The position numbers and the translations under genes are program-made. From NCBI GenBank assembly GCA_963575745.1, contig CAUYUJ010022059.1:62001-126000 (forward strand): a stretch of 64,000 nucleotides of DNA, in the 5' to 3' direction. Below, piece after piece: positions 29,963-40,097 of this stretch. This DNA is from Prorocentrum cordatum (taxonomy: Eukaryota > Sar > Dinophyceae > Prorocentrales > Prorocentraceae). The notes under the pieces were generated by a model, which was not told the origin of the DNA, did not search any database, and saw only the letters and a program-made list of their open reading frames with translations. Numbering within the stretch: the stretch's first letter is position 1; each line of letters begins with the position of its first letter.

Positions 29963-30590
29963 CCCGGTACTTGGCAAAGAGGCACCTGGCATAGAGCCAG
30001 CCGCGGGGGCACCTGCTATGAGCGACGCTCATACATATATGATGTCACAGGATACCAAGGGCATCAGCTTCCCCATCAACGAGGAAACTTTCGCTTATAC
30101 GATCCAGTCTTTGGTGAATAACAACTTGAAGACCTGGCATCGCAGGAATGCGTCTTTCTGGACGAACCCCACCTCGGCCGATCAGGACTTCGCCTTGCGC
30201 AACTTGCAGGCGAAGGTATATCAGGCCATCTAAGAGGAGGGCAATGAGTGGACGCCGTCCGACGCACAGGCAGTGACACCTGCGGAAGTGGATGATACCG
30301 CCGAAAAGTTTGATATCTTTACTTCGAGCAGCGGCTCTGCAGCGCAGCATGGCACGGACATCTGGACGCCCCCATCGCCAAATGTGTGACGGGGGCAGGC
30401 GCGTGCCACGACCGCCCGCGCTTGCCCCGACAGGCCGAACACTCAGGTGCTGTCATCAAGTGCGGGGAAACTTGCGTTTCTCAGACGCCGGCTGTGCGCG
30501 CCAGGGACCGCGGCAAGCCCGGCGGCGCGGCTGCCACGGATAGCAGCGGGCCCGGCTGCGTGACCGCTGCAGAAAAAGGGTGCTCATCAC
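29963..30590 (+). pseudogene. Unassigned segment of element 2 Pol after the protease
   Basis: The 29883-30233 frame contains ISFPINEETFAYTIQSLVNN, LKTWHRRNASFWTNPTSADQ and DFALRNLQAKVYQAI, a helical well-packed-looking piece of unknown family. It is followed by an acidic Ser/Pro linker in another frame (about 30240-30390) and Ala/Gly-rich sequence. Hairpin motifs occur at 30003 and 30270. Confidence 0.5.
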
Positions 30591-31188
30591 ATCGTTATCA
30601 TTCTCGTGCGCTTATCATTGAGGACATGCGGACAGCTTGCGCTGAACTCCGAGCTCGTGGTTATATGTGTGACCGTACTACACATACAGAAGTTATGAAC
30701 TCTACTGGTACACGCTATTTGGGTGCTCTACTCTCGGGAGATTACCACCCTTGTGGGTGTCAGCGCCTGCTGACTGTCACGTTAGATTGCTTGGAAAGCG
30801 GGCAGGGCCACATTATCAACGCATCCAAAACTTAATGACCAAGGCTCGGGTTCTACGTATGTCGATTGTATTTGTGGGACCGCCAGGTTATTTCTGGAAG
30901 CAGGGTCCCATACGAGACGCCATTGGAGATTTCGATTTTCAGGTCATGCGTATGCGATGCTGCCATGTCGGTATGAAGTGCGACCGTGCAAGTAAGCTGC
31001 CTAGCGGAACATATCTGAAAGTGGCAACTACCTGCGCGCGCATCCCGACCAATTTGTGGAGGCGCGCGTGCCAGACAGAAGGGGAACCTGCCCAACTCAC
31101 TGAGCACGAATTGCCGGCATGGCCAAGGAGCTCAGAAGGCGGAGTGGCGCAACAAAACATTTGCTATCATGACCGCGAGATTGATTAA
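30591..31188 (+). pseudogene. Cys-rich module upstream of the methyltransferase-like domain
   Basis: Two frames. The first (to 30835) has LIIEDMRTACAELRARGYMC, TTHTEVMNSTGTRYLGALLS and GDYHP. The second (30751-31188) has RIQNLMTKARVLRMSIVFVG, PPGYFWKQGPIRDAIGDFDF, RMRCCHVGMKCDRASKLPSG, TYLKVATTCARIPTNLWRRA and C. The VFVGPPG followed by CCHVGMK...KLPSG...ATTC...TNLW layout recalls the motif-IV and target-recognition tail of C5-type methyltransferases (P-P near the catalytic loop, later F-G and T-N-L). It may be a first, very diverged methyltransferase-like unit, but this is weak. The alternative is a dinoflagellate-specific zinc-binding domain. Confidence 0.4.
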
Positions 31189-32560
31189 TCAAGCGGGTTT
31201 ACACAAGACGCAGAGAAACCACGCGAGTGTTGTTCACCTCAGCATCCACACACGAGTGGATAAAGGAGTTAGCACTTACGTTCAGTCTCCGAAGAATGGC
31301 CCTGAATTGGACCATGTCGTCAGACGGGTAACGATGAACCTGGGCGACAATCAGATCGTGCAAGACATCAGGATCCAAGACCAGCCCATCGGGTACAATT
31401 ACAACGCGCCGTTGCCCAATGGTGCAACCAACATTCGTATTCGATTTTATTGGGAGCAGCCAGAACCGGCTCTCATCAGACAAGGGGACACACGTCCACG
31501 CCCAAGGCGAGTTATGTTCGTCGATGACGATCGTCTCCATCCCCCTTCGATTGAGCGCGGCCGCGTGCTCCCCTCTATTCCCGATTTCCCGATGCTCAGT
31601 TCATCTGATGCTGAACAACAGACTGAACGACAGACAGCACTACCGACCGATGCCCGAAACAAGCAACACGGAAAACATAACGCAGACAAAGACGAGGGCA
31701 TCAAACCACGCAAGATACCCAAAATGGTCGAATTAGGCAACGATGACTGCGGAGATGACCTCAACGGTCTCGGATGCAGCACGCACTACACCGACGTACC
31801 CCTTGACTCCGACACGGAAAGCGACGACGAAGAGGAAACTTTCATCACATTATTTGCGGGGCTATCTGCTGAATTCTACGCAGACGTATTCTCCATAATC
31901 CCCACCTTATATCATGGACGTCACAACAAGGTGGACATGTTGGAATTATGTGGAGGAAGTGGAGGCATATTTAAGCTAGCATTCAGCCGAGTCTTGTCCT
32001 GAGGGGGAAACCGAGACAAACGTGTTTTGTTGACCTCGGAAGCAATCGTCAATATTGCCATGCTACAACCCAACTGCAGAACGACTGGACTACCTTCACA
32101 TTTCGACTCTCAGGTCAATCACGATTATTGGTATGAACACCACAAGGAAGACCTGCCGTATATTAAACTTTGGTGGTGAAGTTGCTATGCGTCAGACCGA
32201 TCTCCGACGGTTCTATTTACGAGAACAACCAGTGGGTATTTGGGTGGACCAGATACCGCCATGGACTACATTGGCCCAACGCAAGGGCACTTGCAAGATG
32301 AATAGGGACCAGTGTACTACTCGTTTACGCGATTCCCATGGGGTATTGATACGAACACCGACCGAGACCATGGCCAACCACCGCCTTCTACTTACCCCTT
32401 TCCGAACGAAGACGATGTGCTGGTCATCGTCAACATGGGTCGGTATGCAAGAGAGAACTGTCCATGGCTGCACATTACTTCAAATGTACAGTCCCTTTTT
32501 GTCGATGCAGTTCAGATCTCGCACGATCTTGCCAGGTAAACCGTTATCCCTTCAATGGTC
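31169..32560 (+). pseudogene. Methyltransferase-like domain of element 2, frameshifted
   Basis: Frame 31169-32002 starts with a linker region that contains IRIRFYWEQPEPA, RPRRVMFVDDDRL and an acidic TDVPLDSDTESDDEEETFIT. It then has LFAGLSAEFYADVFSIIPTL and the SAM-binding, motif-I-like VDMLELCGGSGGIFKLAF (31931-31984). After a stop and shift, LQPNCRTTGLPSHFDSQVN (about 32063-32119) looks like motif IV with the Cys kept. In a further frame FYLREQPVGIWVDQIPPW (32211-32264) corresponds to motif VI (E-Q-P for E-N-P/V), followed by NRDQCTTRLRDSHGV and HRLLLTPF. The order I, IV, VI and the spacing match a class I C5-type methyltransferase, and the position between protease and integrase matches element 1. 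Substrate (DNA or RNA) is unknown. Confidence 0.65.
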
Positions 32561-33260
32561 ACCCTTGTTCTTCCACCGTGCTAGTCACCAGCGTGATTTG
32601 GACGGTCCGACCAGCCCTCGGCAACCCGACGGCTCGACCACGATACCGCCTTCGGGAGGGCTCGGATGTCCTGCGTGCGCGGATCACGTTAACATGCCTT
32701 CTCCCTCACATGGCAGAAATTTCACGGATTGCAGGTGAGTTGCGAGAAGACACGCAGCCAGAACAAGCCTGGACATGTCGGACACCTGGCAAATGCGAGT
32801 GTGCCAGACCTTGGAAGCTGCTTGACAATCATGGACAAGTACCACCGGCTCCTGCCGAACCAGCAGCAGGACCTGCACCACCGGCTCCTGCTGAACCAGC
32901 AGCACCATCACCCGAGGCGCAAGCCTCACCGCCACTTACGCGGCTACGAGCACCAAGACCCGGCCCTAGAGCCAGACCCACTGCGGGCGCCAGCAGCCAC
33001 GATATTGCAGTTGGCAGACATGCTGCTGAACCTGCTGCAGGGCAACCTGCCTCGAGTGGAGCTGGGAGTTCGGATGACCACCTCCGACTGCCACAGGTTA
33101 GAGTCAGACGTGGCCGACAGCAAGGCGGAGATGCACCACCTCCGCCACCAGCGGGTAACCCTGCTGCACGACCGCGACTCCCAGACTGGTCACGGTTCGA
33201 CGTACAAACCAGTCTACAACATTTACGAAGCCTCGACCCAAGAGTGGTAACACGCGAGCT
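32561..33260 (+). pseudogene. Pro/Ala-rich linker before the integrase of element 2
   Basis: Frame 32464-33300 contains PAPAEPAAGPAPPAPAEPAA (GAACCAGCAGCAGGACCTGC repeats), ADDHLRLPQ-type sequence and AGQPASSGAG (hairpin motif at 33037). It ends SRFDVQTSLQHLRSLDPRVV then TRELRKLHLRWFHA, where the two His resemble the H-x3-5-H of the integrase zinc finger. Confidence 0.55.
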
Positions 33261-34863
33261 GCGGAAGCTACACTTGCGTTGGTTCCATGCGAAAGAGTGA
33301 AGATGATACTCATCTTAACCAAGCTAGGTCTGGACAGCGTCAGGCTCAACCTGATTAAAGGTGTTTGCGACACACGTCGAGACTATAGGGTTTGGGGCAA
33401 GCCTGGGCAGACTGTTATGCCATCCGCTGCACTGCCTGGCACATCCAACGGGGAAGTTCAATGTTATGATGTTCTCTAAGCAAGAACACATTATATTTCA
33501 TATCATCGATCGTGGCATTCGATATGCTACTGGAATGGAGATGCCAGACAAGAGGATGACCAGTATCCTGGACGCACATCATAAGTGCTGGATGCAATTT
33601 GGACATGCAAAGGTACTCTACTCCGACAGAGAGGGCGCCCTCAACAACGCCACTGCGACAGCAGTCTTTAAGACAAAGGGCACTGAACTCAGGATACGTG
33701 CGCGTGGACAACGCGCTACAACGACCGAAGCCAGAAATGGCATATTACGCCATCTACTTCATGTCATGGAAGCTGAACTCAACAGGTTAGACATACCCCT
33801 TGTGCTCACACGACTACTGCATGAGGCCTTGTTTGCCGCCAGCGCGTTCACCTTCTACAGCGAGGTGTCTCCATGCAAGGCTGTGTTTGGACGGCTACCA
33901 GCAATGCTCCCTGACTTACCTGTCTTGGACTACGAACAGCCGACGGAAACGTCGGATCATTCTCGTGAACAGACGATGCGCAAGGTATGCATGGAAGATA
34001 TCGCACAGGCCACAGCAGAAGCTAAGACCAATCGTGCATTACGCACTAAGACAACTGTCACCGGTCAGCATTACTACGATGAAGGAGTTTTAGTTGATCA
34101 CCATCGCCCCACAACCACGAATCACGACTGGGGGGGGTGGAGTGGCCAATGCCCAGTTGTATGGGACGATCCCGAAAGGGGTGAAGTCATCATTCGAGTG
34201 GGGAATCGTGATGTTCAGCGACAAGACGGCGATGCAAGACATTCGCTCTATATTGAAGCGTTAATAGCCAGAGAAATCGGATCGGACAACGCTGCACTAC
34301 GGACAGCGTTGACGTTCGTGGCCAGTTTACCTGCGGGGAGACCCGCTATTACTTTTGGCTATGTACCGACCAAGAAGGGGATGCTTCAGATGACAAGTGC
34401 AAGCCGTCTATCTCCTAAGGTACATCTAGCTTTACCATGCCTTATCAGACAATGCTTCCGCATCGAGAATGTAGTTTCGGTCAGGTTAGCTAAGGGTATC
34501 CATAAGCTACCTCCGGTTGCTTACGCTGACAGTTGCACATTGGTCCAATGTGGCAGCGATGTGAATCCAGGATTTCACTACTATGAAGCAGAAGGCACCG
34601 CACTGAACAGTCACGACATAACTGGACCAGCACATTCTAGAATCATCCAGTGCTTGAAGTCCACCAAACCTCAAGCAGGCTTTGACCAGGACGTGACAAT
34701 GTATGAGGAATTGGCGGGTGCGCCGACACCGGATGGAACTGCTGGAGAAGCCCCAGAAGCCGAACCACCACATGAGGACGGACGGCTTCCTACGGTTTAT
34801 GAGGAATCGGAGGCTGATCTCGAGTCACGTCATGGAAGTGCGGCATGCAGAACTACAACATGA
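33261..34863 (+). pseudogene. Integrase of element 2
   Basis: The zinc-finger region (LRWFHA, then GVCDTRRDYR with the second Cys replaced by Arg) leads into a 500-codon frame, 33361-34863. The DDE core is intact by residue: Asp in IIDRGIRYATG (33508-33510), Asp in VLYSDREGALNN (33625-33627), and Glu in TTTEARNGILRHLLH (33727-33729), with 33 residues between the second Asp and the Glu. The post-core EVSPCKAVFGRLPAMLPDLP resembles the Y-x-x-x-F-G-R-x-P motif of integrases. The rest (YYDEGVLVDHHRPTTT, WSGQCPVVWDDPERGEVIIR) is the chromatin-side C-terminal part. It is the best preserved piece of element 2. Confidence 0.85.
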
Positions 34864-36392
34864 AAGGGAACTGCCGGAGGCAACTCCGCTGGAGGACCTT
34901 TTCACGATACCCGCACAGATGGTTCCCGACCATAGTGTGCTGAGCACTGTAGCTGAAGAGCAGTGGGGGCACCTGCCTAGGTGGGGGCCTCGCGCGACTC
35001 CGACACCGTGGAGACGCATCGCGTCCCACTATGTTCCATGGTCGAAGACTGCAGTTAGAGCTCTGCTCGACGGCAGAAATGTCAAAGGTAGTCTTGTCCG
35101 AACAACATCATATGATATTACATGCCGACCGTGCGACCACTATGCGAGTATGCGTTACATGCCGCTGCAACGCGAGCAGTGGCCGTCAAGGAAGACGATC
35201 TCCTCGCGAAGCTGACATCCAGGCGAATCCCGAGAACGTATCAGAGGCATTCTACACCGAACTCAAGCCATGGTTTGACAACACGTGTTCCAAAATGGAA
35301 GACATATCTAAAGCGTCAAACATCACGGCTCCGAGGCACGTGCGCAAATGGAAGTCTGTGAAGAACGAGAAGGGCGAGATGGAACGTACCATCAGATTAC
35401 GCTTGGTGCTTCGAGGCTTCGTGGGCTTCGAAGCCTTCGACGTGGAAACCTTTTTCGGGGACAGCGCGGCGGTCAAGCCAGAGAGGCTTCTCGTGAGCAC
35501 GGCAGCGTGCAAGAAGCAATGCATCATTGCTTCCCTCGACATCAACATGGCTTTCCTGAAGGGGTTGACCTACCAGGAACTTGCTGAGGCAACTGTGAAA
35601 CAAAAAAAAAAAGAACGCGTGGTGTGTTTTACTTTGCCGCCTGGATTGGCCACGGTGCTTCGGGCTCTCCCATGATTCGAACACTACGATGAGTCAAAGC
35701 ACTGCTTCCAGTACCATAAACCAGGCACTGGCACCAAAAACGCACCCCGAGCTTTCGCACTACAGCTCAGAAGGACCACTAGAGGCTTTGGTCTCCGACC
35801 CACGTCCTACGACGAGCAGTTCGAGACGAGCAACTTACGGTCAAACATGTTGATATTACTATGGCCGGCACTGAGGTCACCATTGGCAAGTCTGTCAAGT
35901 GCGTAGAAGACATTTTTTCGCAAGTGTAAACGCAACGAGCACGCTTGCACCACTTGCACTGTGATATACACAGAGGATGAGGACGGCAATGTTACTTTGG
36001 ACCAAGATGAACACATCAAGCAGCTCCGTCCTATACAACATCCTGAACTTACCGGCGCCGACGCTAACGCTCAGGCACCCAATATGGTTGCAGACATGTT
36101 CGTCAGCCTCAGAGGTGCGCTGGCGTATGCAGCAATCACCCAGGTGTGGTTGATGGTGTATGTTGTATCTCTACAACGTGTCCAAGAACCGACAGATATA
36201 CATGTACGACGACTGGACGCGATCACCAGGAAGGTGCAGACATGCCCCAAGAAGATCGTCTATCAGGCGATGACTCTTACGGGCGAGGTCTGGGTGGAGA
36301 CGCCCATGACGAAGTCAAAGGCTATGGTCTTCGCGGGGCAAACCTGCTACGTCGTGGAAACGCGCCATCTGGTAAGCTGGTCGTCCACTTGA
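34703..36392 (+). pseudogene. Reverse transcriptase of element 2, frameshifted and catalytically dead
   Basis: The linker (34703-35215) leads to RT in frame 35031-35675. KWKSVKNEKGEMERTIRLRL and LVLRGF are the fingers, then SLDINMAFLKGLTYQELAEA with the motif A Asp at 35538-35540, followed by an A10 run and VVCFTLPPGLATVL. The frame changes near 35675 (HKPGTGTKNAPRAF follows, motif B region). At motif C the sequence reads K-H-V-D-I-T-M-A-G (35843-35869), so the second Asp of the H-V-D-D catalytic pair is missing. 35961-36392 carries the thumb and connection: YTEDEDGNVTLDQDEHIKQL, PELTGADANAQAP and LRGALAYAAITQVWLMVYVV. Confidence 0.85.
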
Positions 36393-36879
36393 TCGATGCG
36401 CGCTGCAAGTCTCGCCGCTTGCAGGTCCGCTCGAGTGACTCAGCAGAGACACTAGCAGCTGCCCGCAATTTGGGGGACTGCCATCCCACGATCGTGGCTT
36501 TGCACGAGCTCCACGCAGGGCCGCTCACTCCCACTCAGTTGAAATATAGACTTGAGTTGGGTGGTCTGAGCATCAAGGCCACTTTGACCATATATGCTGC
36601 GTTTGTTTTACATTCCGTGCCAAGGAAAGACTTGAAGAAGCCGACTGAGTGTACCCTTCTAGGACACATCAGTTGGATACGACAGATGATGGAGCGTGGA
36701 ACCGTGCACAGTTTTCAGTGGTGCGACACCCGCGATATGACTGCGGACGGTCACACCAAGGGGGGCATCGACAGAGAGATGCTTCTACAGGTCATGGGAG
36801 GTTACAATCCTTCAAACATGACTTAAAGAGTCAGACCCCATATCGGGCTGGCCAGGCATCCTGTTCTGTAGCCGCCTGA
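36146..36879 (+). pseudogene. RNase H of element 2
   Basis: Frame 36146-36826 contains VHLIDARCKSRRLQVRSSDS, AETLAAARNLGDCHPTIVAL (Glu kept), HELHAGPLTPTQLK and KATLTIYAAF, where the expected catalytic Asp appears to be Tyr. It ends LLGHISWIRQMMERGTVHSF, QWCDTRDMTADGHTKGG, the conserved last acidic motif. A frameshift after MGGYNP leads to HDLKSQTPYRAGQ, ending with a stop at 36879. It is the last coding sequence of the element. Confidence 0.85.
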
Positions 36880-36890
36880 GGAGTATATTT

Positions 36891-38330
36891 ACCTATACGA
36901 CCACCCTTCGGGTGATAAGGAGGTTCGGGGGGGGGGGAGGAACCAACGTCTCACTCGATCGGTCCCACTATCGATCTCACTATCGATCTCAGTACCGGTC
37001 TCGCTCGATGGATCTCCCTCGATCGATCTCACAATCGATCTCACTCGATCTATCTCACAATTGATCTGACTATCGATCTCACAATCGATCTCACAATCGA
37101 TAGCACATTCGGTCTCATGATCGATATCACTATCGATTTCGCTCCCACAATCAACGTCATCATCATCATCACAACAACAGCAACATCAACATCAGCATCC
37201 CCAACATCATCCTAATCGGGACACAGTCCTCATCATCAACACCAACATCATCATCATCACGGTCATCAACATCATCGGGACACTACCGTCATCATCATCA
37301 TCACCATCACCACAATCATCATCAACATCAGCATCATCATCACCATCGAGACACAGTCATCATCATCAGCAGCAGCATCATCATCGGGACACCATCATGA
37401 TCACCATCGTTATCATCATCATCATGATCATCGGGGAACCATCATCATCATCTCTTCCTCATCATCGACATCATCATCATCAACATCATCATCATCGCCA
37501 TCATCGGGGCACCAGCATCATCATTACCAACATCAGCATCAACATCATCATCATCATCACCATCGGGACGCCATCGTCATCAACATCATCATCATCACCA
37601 TCATCATCATCGGGACACAATCATATTCAGCATCATCAGCATCAACATCATCATACTCATCATCATCGGGACACCATCATCGTCATCATCACGGTCATCA
37701 ACATAATCATCATGACCATCCTCATCATCGGGACACCAGCATCATCATCATCGTCATCATCATCATCATTGACATCATCATCATCATCATCATCATCATC
37801 GGGGCACCATCATCATCATGCCATCATCATCATAACCATCTCCTGCATCACCATCATCATCCGCATCACCATCATCATCATCGTCTTCATCATCATCAGC
37901 AGCGTCATCATCATCAGCATCACGATCATCATCATCGTTACCATCATTTCATCATCATCATCATCCTCATCATCATCGCGGGACACCGCGGGACACCGGC
38001 GGGACACCGCGGGGCGCGGGACACCGCGGGACACCGCGGGACACCCGCGGGACACCGCGGGCCACCGGCCGCCCGGAAGGGAATCATTTGGTCCGGCCGC
38101 GCCTCAGCCACACGGGACTTTCGCGGGGCACCGGCGGGGCACCGCGGGCCACCGGCCGCCCGGTGGAGAATCATTTGGTCCGGCCGCGCCTCAGCCACAG
38201 GAGACTTTTTCTCGCCCGCCTCTCAGCTTCGCCTCGCCCGCACGCGCGGCGCGCGCGAACGCGAAACCGAAATCGATTTCCCGGTAGGGGGGCTTTCCGT
38301 TCCACTTCGATCTCACCCCCTCACCTCCGA
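36891..38330. repeat. Composite low-complexity block, copy 1 (1440 bp)
   Basis: Parts in order: ACCTATACGACCACCCTTCG with GGTGATAAGGAGG; CGATCTCAC-type 12-bp repeats to about 37140; (ATC)n with interspersed CGGGACACC to 37978; GGGACACCG minisatellite; two copies of a GGCCGCCCGG..TTTGGTCCGGCCGCG module; then TCGCCCGC..AATCGATTTCCCGGTAG..CACCTCCG. The same parts in the same order make up 38574-39647. Ser/His/Ile-rich ORFs across the ATC part are compositional. Confidence 0.85.
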
Positions 38331-38457
38331 TGCACAGAATGGTACAGGCAAGGCAACTTGCGCGCGGGTCCACCTTCCTTACGGCCCCGCTCTCTTGCTG
38401 TCCTTTTGTAAAGGGGCGGCGGACGCGCGCTTCGCCCCCCCCCCCCCCCCGTTCCCC
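38331..38457. other. Spacer between block copy 1 and the split LTR copy
   Basis: 127 bp of GC-rich sequence with a C16 run (38435-38450). No gene. Confidence 0.6.
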
Positions 38458-38573
38458 GACTCCCAAGCGAGCTGGGGGCGCGAGGGGCGGCGGAAGCGAG
38501 CGCGCGCCCGCGGCCGCGTCGGCTCAGGCGGCCGGCCGCCCAAATGCGACTGCGCCTCATTGCGAGGCATACT
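38458..38573 (+). repeat. LTR-like copy, left half (split by insertion)
   Basis: Corresponds to 21614-21727, ending GAGGCATACT where the intact copy has GAGGCATATT. The right half resumes at 39648 after 1074 bp. It may be the 3' LTR of element 2 or a separate solo LTR. No polypurine tract precedes it, which argues against the former. Confidence 0.7.
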
Positions 38574-39114
38574 ACCTATACGACCACCCTGCGGGTGATA
38601 AGGAGGTGAGGGGGACGGGGAAACAACGTCTCACTCAATCGATCTCGCTATCGATCTCACAATCGATTTCACATTCGATCTGCCTATCGATATCACTAGC
38701 GATATATCGTTATCGATCTCACTATCGATCTCGCAATCGATCTCACCATCGATCTCACATTCGATCTCACATTCGGTCTCACTGTCGATCTCACTATCGA
38801 TCTCACAATCGATTTCACAGTCGATCTCACATTCGGTCCCACATTCGGTCTCACTATCGATCTCACTACCGATCCCATTATCGACGCCATCATCATCATC
38901 ATCATCGTCATCATCATCATCACCATCACCACCATCATCACCATCATTACCATCATTACCATCATCACCATCATCATCTCGCAATCGATCTGTCTATCGA
39001 TCTCACAATCGATTTCACTATCGATCTCACAATCGATCTCACATTCGGTCTCACTATCGATGTCACAATCGATCAAACAATCGACGTCATCATCATCACC
39101 AACAACAACGCCAA

Positions 39115-39157
<43 letters not shown>

Positions 39158-39647
39158 GCCATCATCACCATCATCATCATCACCACCATCATCATCATAA
39201 TCATCCACATCATCATCGGGACACCGACGGGACACCGACGGGACACCCGCGGGACACTGGCGGGACACCGCGCGCGACCGGCCGCCCGGAAGAGACACAT
39301 TTGGTCCGGCCGCGCCTCAGCCACAGGGACACCGACGGGATACCAGCGGGACACCGGCGGGACACCGCGCGCCACCGGCCGCCCGGAAGAGACACATTTG
39401 GTCCGGCCGCGCCTCAGCCACAGGGACACCGACGGGACACTGGCGGGACACCGGCGGGACACCGCGGGCCACCGGCCACCCGGCGGAGAATCATTTGGTC
39501 CGGCCGCGCTTCAGCCACAGGAGAGTTTCCTCTCGCCCGCCCACGCAGCTTCGCCTCGCCCGCACGGCACGCACGAACACGAAACCGAAATCGATTTCCC
39601 GGTAGGGGGGCTCTCCGTTCCACTTCGATCTCACCCCCTCACCTCCG
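38574..39647. repeat. Composite low-complexity block, copy 2 (1074 bp), inserted into an LTR copy
   Basis: Same part order as copy 1 but with a shorter (ATC)n stretch (38885-39215) and more GGGACACCGACGG units. It begins ACCTATACGACCACCCTGCG and ends CACCTCCG, the same end words as copy 1. Because both flanks join seamlessly in the intact LTR at 21727/21728, the block is a discrete insertion. No terminal inverted repeat or target-site duplication is visible. Confidence 0.8.
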
Positions 39648-39798
39648 ATTCGCCATCGAGACCAAAAGGATTTTCCCATTGCTTAAGATGGCACGCCCTC
39701 TACTACTGGGACTATCGTTACTGCGGCACAACAGAGCTGGAGCTGGGCTTCGCCTAAGGCGAAGCTGCTGCTTGGGTCTCCTACCCCCTTTCCGACTT
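39648..39798 (+). repeat. LTR-like copy, right half
   Basis: 151 bp matching 21728-21877: CGAGACCAAAAGGA, ATTGCTTAAGATGGCACG, ACAACAGAGCTGGAGCTGGG, the hairpin (39747-39765), TTGGGTCTCC and the common end TCCGACTT. Homology stops where the primer site starts in the other copy, as expected for an LTR end. Confidence 0.75.
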
Positions 39799-40097
39799 CT
39801 TGAGCCGTCCGGGGCGGTCGGCAGCTTGAAAATGCGGCGCCGCCGAAATCGTCCGAAAGCTCATCCCAAATCAATGATTTTTGCGTTTCCGGGGCCTCTC
39901 CAAGTCCTTTTGGAACCCTCTTGGGCCGTCTCGTAACCAACGTGGGCCAGCTTGGATCGCTCTTGGCCTGAGGTCGTGGGGCCTGCCACCGGCGGCCCAC
40001 TTGGGGCGCTCCGGGGGCCCCCGAGGCCGCGCCGACGGGGGCCCCCGAGGCCGCCCCAGGGGCCCCCGAGGCCGACGAGGACGACAACGGCTTCAGC

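Larger units (their letters stand above)
21614..36890 (+). mobile_element. LTR element 2 (very long copia-type element with accessory domains)
   Basis: At least 15.3 kb. Order: candidate LTR (21614-21877), primer site identical to that of element 1, Gag with basic region and zinc knuckle, linkers, Tpt1/KptA-like domain, RING finger, aspartic protease, Cys-rich module, methyltransferase-like domain, integrase, RT and RNase H. Protease, integrase, RT, RNase H order is Ty1/copia. Coding is spread over more than twenty frame segments, and catalytic residues are lost in the zinc knuckle, Tpt1, RT and RNase H regions, so it is a dead copy. The 3' boundary is uncertain: coding stops at about 36830-36879 and a composite low-complexity block starts at 36891. 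A second copy of the candidate LTR sequence (38458-38573 plus 39648-39798) may be its 3' LTR, giving 18.2 kb in all. Confidence 0.85.

Noticed and set aside
37397-39757. Long plus-strand ORFs rich in Ser/His/Ile/Thr
   Set aside because: They translate ATC and CGATCTCAC repeats and change frame with repeat length. No domain.
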